From positions 114,600-178,599 of the forward strand of contig SVFO01000002.1 of NCBI GenBank assembly GCA_015056795.1: a stretch of DNA of 64,000 nucleotides, written 5' to 3'. The number at the start of each line of letters is the position of its first letter. The first letter of the stretch is position 1. This document shows, piece after piece, positions 59,765-64,000 of the stretch. Under the pieces are notes generated by a model. It saw only the letters and a program-made list of their open reading frames with translations, ran no database searches and had not been told where the DNA came from. The position numbers and the translations under genes were made by a program. This DNA is from Lachnospiraceae bacterium (GTDB lineage Bacteria > Bacillota > Clostridia > Lachnospirales > Lachnospiraceae).

Positions 59765-60669
59765 GCATTTTCCTCTCGCAACAGTTCTTTTGCCGTGTAG
59801 ACATGCTTGGTTTCGTCCGCTACCAAAACCCGTGATGGAACATAGCTCATGTTGAAGCGCTTGCCATCAACGCGTTCATATTGGTCTGGTTTCTTTGCCG
59901 CCGCATAATATACGGGAGTCCCCATCATTCCCATTCTTTCACATTTGTCATCCGTACCCGCTACAACACGCGCAACTGACTCAATTGCCTCATCGACAAT
60001 GGAAGGTTCCATGACTTCGTGACCGCCATACATGATGTCAAATTCCGATTGATGCTCCTTGAGATGCAGGAGATTTCTCAAGTAAGTGATGATCGGCAAG
60101 GAGTTCTCGAATTCCAACAATGTATTACTGTTACATGCATCTCCGCAATAACAGATCCTTGTCTTATGATCAATCAAGACGATGGAACCTGCCGTGTGAC
60201 CACCGACCTCGACAACCTCAATTTTTCTGTCTCCTAAGTCAAACTCATCTCCATCATACACGGGAAAAATCTTGATCGGATTCCAGTCCGCGAAATTATC
60301 ATCCAAAACCATCTGCTCCCGAAAATCCTCAGGCGCCATGCTCTTTGCCATTTCAAAGACCTGCTCCTTTTTGATCCCGACACACTCCTGAAAGAATCCG
60401 ATGTCGCGATGATGTAAAAAGCAATGATCAAAATGGAAATTTCCGCCGATGTGGTCAGAATGTGCGTGTGTATTGACAACCTTGATCGGCTTGTCCGTCA
60501 GCGTCTCACAATACGCCTTCAAATTACCGATGCCAATGATGGAATCGATGAGCAGTGCATAATCGCTTCCCTCCACAAGATAACAAATCGCCGGCGTTGA
60601 CCCACCAATGTTCTTAATCATCCAACTCTTTTCCGCGATCTCCTCAGAACAAAAATATGTAATTGCCAT
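59761..60669 (-). CDS. Metallo-beta-lactamase-fold hydrolase
   Basis: 302 residues with the motif NTHAHSDHIGGNFHF (H68, H70, D72, H73) and later ligands GGHTAGSIVLIDHKTRICYC (H and the GDACN Asp) and YGGHEVMEP. All zinc ligands are present. The early LIDSIIGIGNLKAYCETLTD is typical of the hydroxyacylglutathione hydrolase-like and lactonase-like groups. No signal peptide; ribosome site AAGGGACGTG. Likely a cytoplasmic hydrolase of unknown substrate. Confidence 0.82.
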   Translation of the reverse strand: MAITYFCSEEIAEKSWMIKNIGGSTPAICYLVEGSDYALLIDSIIGIGNLKAYCETLTDKPIKVVNTHAHSDHIGGNFHFDHCFLHHRDIGFFQECVGIKKEQVFEMAKSMAPEDFREQMVLDDNFADWNPIKIFPVYDGDEFDLGDRKIEVVEVGGHTAGSIVLIDHKTRICYCGDACNSNTLLEFENSLPIITYLRNLLHLKEHQSEFDIMYGGHEVMEPSIVDEAIESVARVVAGTDDKCERMGMMGTPVYYAAAKKPDQYERVDGKRFNMSYVPSRVLVADETKHVYTAKELLREENA

Positions 60670-60716
60670 AACACGTCCCTTTCCTTCTCTAAGTTTTTTG
60701 GGTCAATAACCATCAC

Positions 60717-61073
60717 TTATGACGGATCCTTCCAGAACCCGCCCTTGTGAAAGTTTTCATTTCCCAGCGGCTTCGCCGTCAGTTGGAAAATCACGCATCC
60801 GTCAGGACACACGATCGTCTTACTGTATTTCCCGTCCCCGCCAAGATTTTCAAGGTCTCCGCCGCTTCGAACCGCTTCCATCAGGGGATAGAGCATCATC
60901 ATGGTCTTAGAGCAGATGCCGCATCCATCCTGATTTACGGGACAACCATAGGTACAAGTATATTTATCCCCTATCTCCTCGCCGTTGCGGCAATAATGCT
61001 CCGTGTGATCTCCGCGAAGGAACCCCGTTACTTCCACTTCAAACTCATACTCCTCATTATACCATTTTTTCAT
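60717..61073 (-). CDS. TIGR04076-type cysteine-rich small protein
   Basis: 118 residues with seven Cys arranged as CTYGCPVNQDGCGIC and later VCPDGCVIFQL, plus the YPLMEAVRSGGDLENLGG phrase, which together resemble the TIGR04076 family. The Cys clusters suggest metal or iron-sulfur binding, but the biochemical role of the family is not established. It has a GGGGAG ribosome site and its own short gaps to both neighbours. Confidence 0.65.
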   Translation of the reverse strand: MKKWYNEEYEFEVEVTGFLRGDHTEHYCRNGEEIGDKYTCTYGCPVNQDGCGICSKTMMMLYPLMEAVRSGGDLENLGGDGKYSKTIVCPDGCVIFQLTAKPLGNENFHKGGFWKDPS

Positions 61074-61120
61074 CTGATTTTCTCCCCACTATTTTGTTCT
61101 TGTCTCTGTTTTTTTGTTCT

Positions 61121-61480
61121 CTATTCCCTCTGCTTTCCACCCATGCCCCAGTTCTCATTAGGCGGCTCATGGATCACGATAAAAATGTCCGTTGGCAAGA
61201 TCCCCAAGCTCTCACCAAGCTTCCGTGTTACTGTCTCGATCAAAGCCTTTTTCTGTTCCTTCGTTCGTCCCTGGAACATCGTGATCTCGATGATCATAAA
61301 TTGATCGGTCTTCTCAGGAGCAGTTTCAAAATCTGCCCTGTCGATTTCGATGATCCTCTGAAACCTGTCCCAATCCGCAATGCCGATGCTCTCCAACAAA
61401 CCTTCATGAATGCAATCCAGCAAGGTCTTCTTATACTCTGCACTCTTTTCCTTGATGATCTCTATTCGAATCAAAGGCAT
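61121..61480 (-). CDS. Tautomerase-superfamily protein
   Basis: 119 residues. The start is fixed at the ATG at 61480 because the product then begins M-P-L-I-R-I-E, placing the catalytic proline at position 2, which becomes the N-terminus after Met removal, and because GGAGGAGAGG precedes it. Two beta-alpha-beta halves are visible (PLIRIEIIKEKSAEYKKTLL and FMIIEITMFQGRTKEQKKAL), as in 4-oxalocrotonate tautomerase- and MIF-like proteins. These catalyse keto-enol shifts using Pro as base. The substrate is unknown. Confidence 0.85.
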   Translation of the reverse strand: MPLIRIEIIKEKSAEYKKTLLDCIHEGLLESIGIADWDRFQRIIEIDRADFETAPEKTDQFMIIEITMFQGRTKEQKKALIETVTRKLGESLGILPTDIFIVIHEPPNENWGMGGKQRE

Positions 61481-61537
61481 TTCCTCTCCTCCTTCCACAG
61501 ACAAACCTCTCACCGCTTTTTGATAACTAGCGAAAAT

Positions 61538-61821
61538 TTACTTCAAAACTACCGATGAACCATTTTGACAAATCTGTTCCATCTTCCCTTCTTTAATCCG
61601 ATATGCTTCGCCAAATAATGTATGCTTACCATTCTCATCCACCACGATAAAGGTTCCATTGTTCATGGCAATGATCTCATGATGGAAGCTATCTGGAAAG
61701 ACAATGTCCTCCACGACACGCATGCCGTCTAGCCACTCTTCCCGCAATTCCTCAACTTACGCACTCCGTCTTCCTTTACGGAACCACCAATTGCACTTGT
61801 TAAATATAGCTTCATAATCAT
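61538..61821 (-). pseudogene. Decayed peptidase S51 (PepE-like) gene
   Basis: At the 5' end (ATG at 61815 or 61821, GGAAAGGA) the frame reads MKLYLTSAIGGSVKEDGVRK, typical of the start of Peptidase E-like serine peptidases, then stops. From 61747 another frame reads FPDSFHHEIIAMNNGTFIVV and HTLFGEAYRIKEGKMEQICQ, typical of the C-terminus. Most of the middle, including the catalytic serine, is missing and the two parts are out of frame. This is an internally deleted remnant. Confidence 0.6.
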
Positions 61822-61860
61822 TCCTTTCCGGCCCTACGCCATTTCCTTGGGCCTGCGACC

Positions 61861-62304
61861 TTACAAACACTTTTTCATCTTCACGCAGTCGAAGACGCCG
61901 CTTTCATAAACCTCATCACTTACTTTTTCGTAACCAAGCTTTTCATAAAATCCCACGGCTACCACGCGGCTATCCACCTCAATCTCTTTATAACCGAGCT
62001 CGGTAATCCAATGCTCCGCCTCACGCACGACCCTTTCTCCAAGGTGCTTCTCACGATATTCTGGAAGAACCACAACTCTTCCGATGGTCACCGCATTGCC
62101 ACTAATTTCATAAAATCTACAGGTCGCGATCGGATATCCCTGATCCAAAAGCACAATATATCTGGTTCCCTCACAATCATGCTCGTCAAACTCATCCCGC
62201 AAAGAAATATGGTGCTGACGATTCATTCCCTGAATTCTTACGCTATAAGCCCCCGCGCGCTGCCACTCCTCCTGTGCGCGCATCACTTCCAATGTTTCCA
62301 GCAT
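61861..62304 (-). CDS. GNAT acetyltransferase
   Basis: About 147 residues from the ATG at 62304, which has AAGGAG ten bases upstream; an ATG at 62412 would add a 36-residue unrelated leader. The acetyl-CoA loop is RVVVLPEYREKHLGERVVRE, followed by ITELGYKEIEVDSRVVAVGF and YEKLGYEKVSDEV. Similar in layout to ElaA/YjcF-like members. It probably acetylates an amine on a small molecule or protein. It sits in a run of four GNAT genes at the right edge. Confidence 0.8.
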   Translation of the reverse strand: MLETLEVMRAQEEWQRAGAYSVRIQGMNRQHHISLRDEFDEHDCEGTRYIVLLDQGYPIATCRFYEISGNAVTIGRVVVLPEYREKHLGERVVREAEHWITELGYKEIEVDSRVVAVGFYEKLGYEKVSDEVYESGVFDCVKMKKCL

Positions 62305-62432
62305 AGCTTCCAAACTCCTTCTTACGCCATGGTTTTGTTCTTCCGACAAATATACAAAAGGGGATTCGTGTTTCACAAGAGTTCCCGTTTTTCTACAAAG
62401 TGCAAATACCAATTTGCAAATGCGTCAAAATC

Positions 62433-62777
62433 TTAAACTGGTTTTCTGCGGATGCCGCAAGCTGGACCTGCAAGTGCACTTGCCTTTTGCGCTTCCGCCT
62501 CAGGATCTGCAAGCACATCCGCATATTCGGGATGCTTTGCAAACCACTGGATGGAATAGGAACAGGACAGCTCTGCCTTGATGCCATCCTTTCGAAGCTG
62601 CTCCGCCACGGTTTTTGTCAATTCCCCTGCAATCCCGCGTCCTGAGTATACATCCTCCACGATGGTATGCTCAAAATTTACTACCCCAGGCCGAACCTCT
62701 GGATGATCAATGTATCCGATCCTCGTCCCATCCTCATCCTCCAACCAAGTTCTTTTCTCATCTCTTTGATACTTCAT
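62433..62777 (-). CDS. YjdJ-type minimal GNAT acetyltransferase
   Basis: 114 residues, a short GNAT of the YjdJ/CG14542 kind: strands with DGTRIGYIDHPEVRPGVVNF, then the coenzyme A loop VEDVYSGRGIAGELTKTVAE and LSCSYSIQWFAKHPEYADVL. This last segment contains the C-S-Y-x-x-x-(W/F)-F-x-K-H-P-E-Y signature of the group. Members are single-domain and their substrates unknown. The C-terminal 20 residues after ADVL are not part of the fold. Ribosome site GGGAGGATTACGC. Confidence 0.82.
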   Translation of the reverse strand: MKYQRDEKRTWLEDEDGTRIGYIDHPEVRPGVVNFEHTIVEDVYSGRGIAGELTKTVAEQLRKDGIKAELSCSYSIQWFAKHPEYADVLADPEAEAQKASALAGPACGIRRKPV

Positions 62778-62868
62778 GCGTAATCCTCCCTATACATCCA
62801 TGCACAACATCCTCAAGTTACTTTTATTACCTCATGTTCTAAACACTCTTTCCCTAGGCTCCGATTCC

Positions 62869-63333
62869 TTAGAGCTTGACCTCCATGTACCTCCGATAGG
62901 TTTCAAATCCTACGGATTCGTAGAATTTTAACGCCCCTTCGTTAAACTCCCACATGTTCAGCTCCAAGCGTTGAAATCCCTTGTCCTTCGCGTATTTCTT
63001 AATAAACTCGATCAGCTCCGTCGCAACACCTTGTCTCCTATATTTTTTTGCCACGCAAAACTCATCAACATCCATGAATTCCCTTGGAAACATAAAGGGG
63101 CTTCCAGGCTTGGAGATGCAATTTAGAACGGCCAGCCCGCAAAGCTCTCCATCCCTTTCCGCAACCACAATATCCTTATTGGGATCCTTCCAAATCTCAT
63201 AAATATAATCCCGTAGAACCGCATCAAACCCTGGCTTAAAAACATCGGGCCGTCCCTCCACATGCACGTCATTCACTTCTTTTCGAAGCTCATTGACCTT
63301 CTCTAGTTCCTCTTCTCTTGCAAATCGTATCAT
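62869..63333 (-). CDS. GNAT acetyltransferase
   Basis: About 154 residues from the ATG at 63333 (GGGAG seven bases upstream); upstream ATGs are less well placed. MIRFAREEELEKVNELRKEV begins a normal GNAT domain with MDVDEFCVAKKYRRQGVATE as the acetyl-CoA motif and FQRLELNMWEFNEGALKFYE then SVGFETYRRYMEV at the end. Substrate unknown. It is separated by ~78 bp from its neighbour. Confidence 0.85.
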   Translation of the reverse strand: MIRFAREEELEKVNELRKEVNDVHVEGRPDVFKPGFDAVLRDYIYEIWKDPNKDIVVAERDGELCGLAVLNCISKPGSPFMFPREFMDVDEFCVAKKYRRQGVATELIEFIKKYAKDKGFQRLELNMWEFNEGALKFYESVGFETYRRYMEVKL

Positions 63334-63410
63334 CATCCATCTCCCATTGATCTGATTTTTCAAATGTTGGCAATATTCCGAACCGCCCTAAGCGGCCAAA
63401 TGTCCTTTTC

Positions 63411-63854
63411 TCAAATTCTTTTAAATAGCCTTGCGTTCCAAAACTGCATCTCCAATTCATCCAGGTAAAAATGGAATATAGCCTTCCAGTTTTTAGTTGC
63501 CGTGCTTAAAACCATATACTCAGCTTCAGACTTAACTATATCTTCAACATAACGGAAAAGCTTCTCTCCAATGCCCTGGGATCTTTTCTCTGGAATAACG
63601 TACAGTTCCTCGACTTCAAAATATGGGGTCCCTTCAGGCATGATCGATTTCATCCGTTCAGACTTATAAATCTTTCCAAACAAATACCCTATTACTTCGC
63701 CTTCCTCTTCTGCAAAGAAAATCCGATTACCATCTATATCTGATTTATCATTGGCTCTGTATCCATAACAACTGTTCTCTGCGGTCCAATCTTCTGATAG
63801 CTTGATTAGTTTTGCTAACACGATGTCATTTAATTCTACTTCATGTATGATCAT
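63411..63854 (-). CDS. GNAT acetyltransferase
   Basis: 147 residues, start behind GGGAGAAAAAATAAT. It includes FFAEEEGEVIGYLFGKIYKS, the acetyl-CoA loop VEELYVIPEKRSQGIGEKLF, and VLSTATKNWKAIFHFYLDEL at the end. This resembles aminoglycoside or spermidine-type small acetyltransferases in shape, but no specific substrate can be claimed. The 146 bp after it to the window edge show nothing I can support. Confidence 0.82.
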   Translation of the reverse strand: MIIHEVELNDIVLAKLIKLSEDWTAENSCYGYRANDKSDIDGNRIFFAEEEGEVIGYLFGKIYKSERMKSIMPEGTPYFEVEELYVIPEKRSQGIGEKLFRYVEDIVKSEAEYMVLSTATKNWKAIFHFYLDELEMQFWNARLFKRI

Positions 63855-64000
63855 ATTATTTTTTCTCCCTAATTCCTTTGTTCAACAAACTGGAAGTTGT
63901 ATGCCTCTTCCCTTTTCCTTACTGGAAGGCAACTAATACAGAATCTTCCTTTGTTTTTGTTGCTTTTTCTTACCCGTCTCCCTCAAAAATGCAACGAAAA

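Noticed and set aside
62778..62868. Terminator between two GNAT genes
   Set aside because: Only a 3-5 bp stem with no U-tract on the coding strand.

Overview
The window looks like the chromosome of a low-to-mid GC Gram-positive gut anaerobe, most likely a Lachnospiraceae-type Clostridium relative. Evidence for this: strong AGGAGG-type ribosome sites, lipoproteins with a single-membrane envelope, a glycoside hydrolase family 2 enzyme, and many small acetyltransferase, Nudix and metallo-beta-lactamase-fold genes of the kind common in that family. Every gene I accept lies on the minus strand. No rRNA, tRNA, CRISPR array, integrase or relaxase is visible.

Left flank (1-11.2 kb): housekeeping and accessory enzymes. 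They are the 5' end of a GH2 beta-galactosidase-type gene, two adjacent RlaP-like nucleotidyltransferases, a metallo-beta-lactamase-fold protein, an acetyltransferase-PHP fusion, a membrane protein, a glucuronoyl-esterase-like/acetyltransferase fusion, a serine hydrolase, and a HAD/SPFH-like/glycerate kinase fusion.

Central locus (11.3-55.8 kb): a coherent type IV secretion-like system without a relaxase. From upstream to downstream (right to left) it has three transcriptional blocks. (1) A regulatory block at 55.8-52.3 kb: a small basic protein, two response regulators with SARP/OmpR-like winged helices, a LytS-type histidine kinase, and a terminator. (2) A cargo block at 52.1-34.2 kb: a small basic protein, a membrane protein, four very large helical cytoplasmic proteins (1260, 796, 1417 and 900 residues), a frameshifted AI-2E-type permease and an OmpA-like lipoprotein. 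The 796-residue protein carries a PI3/PI4-kinase-like catalytic signature. (3) A secretion block at 33.9-11.3 kb: VirB2-like pilin, two paralogous secreted beta-helix-like proteins, a VirD4 coupling ATPase, a surface protein with Ig-like repeats, a VirB6/TrbL-like protein, a VirB3-VirB4 fusion ATPase, a STAS protein, a 1618-residue exported protein, a lipoprotein, and two more basic, repetitive cytoplasmic proteins.

Three observations tie these blocks together. Blocks 2 and 3 begin with the same promoter architecture: 11-bp direct repeats of GA(T/G)GGA(C/T)ATTT lying exactly 15 bp upstream of a -10 hexamer. This is what a SARP/OmpR-type regulator would be expected to bind. The large cytoplasmic proteins share a recurrent helical module and end in basic tails, while the VirD4 protein ends in an acidic tail, as expected for coupling protein and substrates. 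The whole locus is bracketed by ~64-bp direct repeats of the start of a HAD gene, consistent with insertion as an island. My working interpretation is a protein-exporting T4SS with its own effectors and two-component control; the function is inference.

Right flank (56-64 kb): a REP-associated tyrosine transposase element with inverted ends that abuts a HAD gene remnant, a HAD hydrolase, a DHFR-acetyltransferase fusion, a Nudix hydrolase, a second metallo-beta-lactamase-fold protein, a TIGR04076-type protein, a tautomerase, remnants of decayed genes, and four GNAT acetyltransferases.
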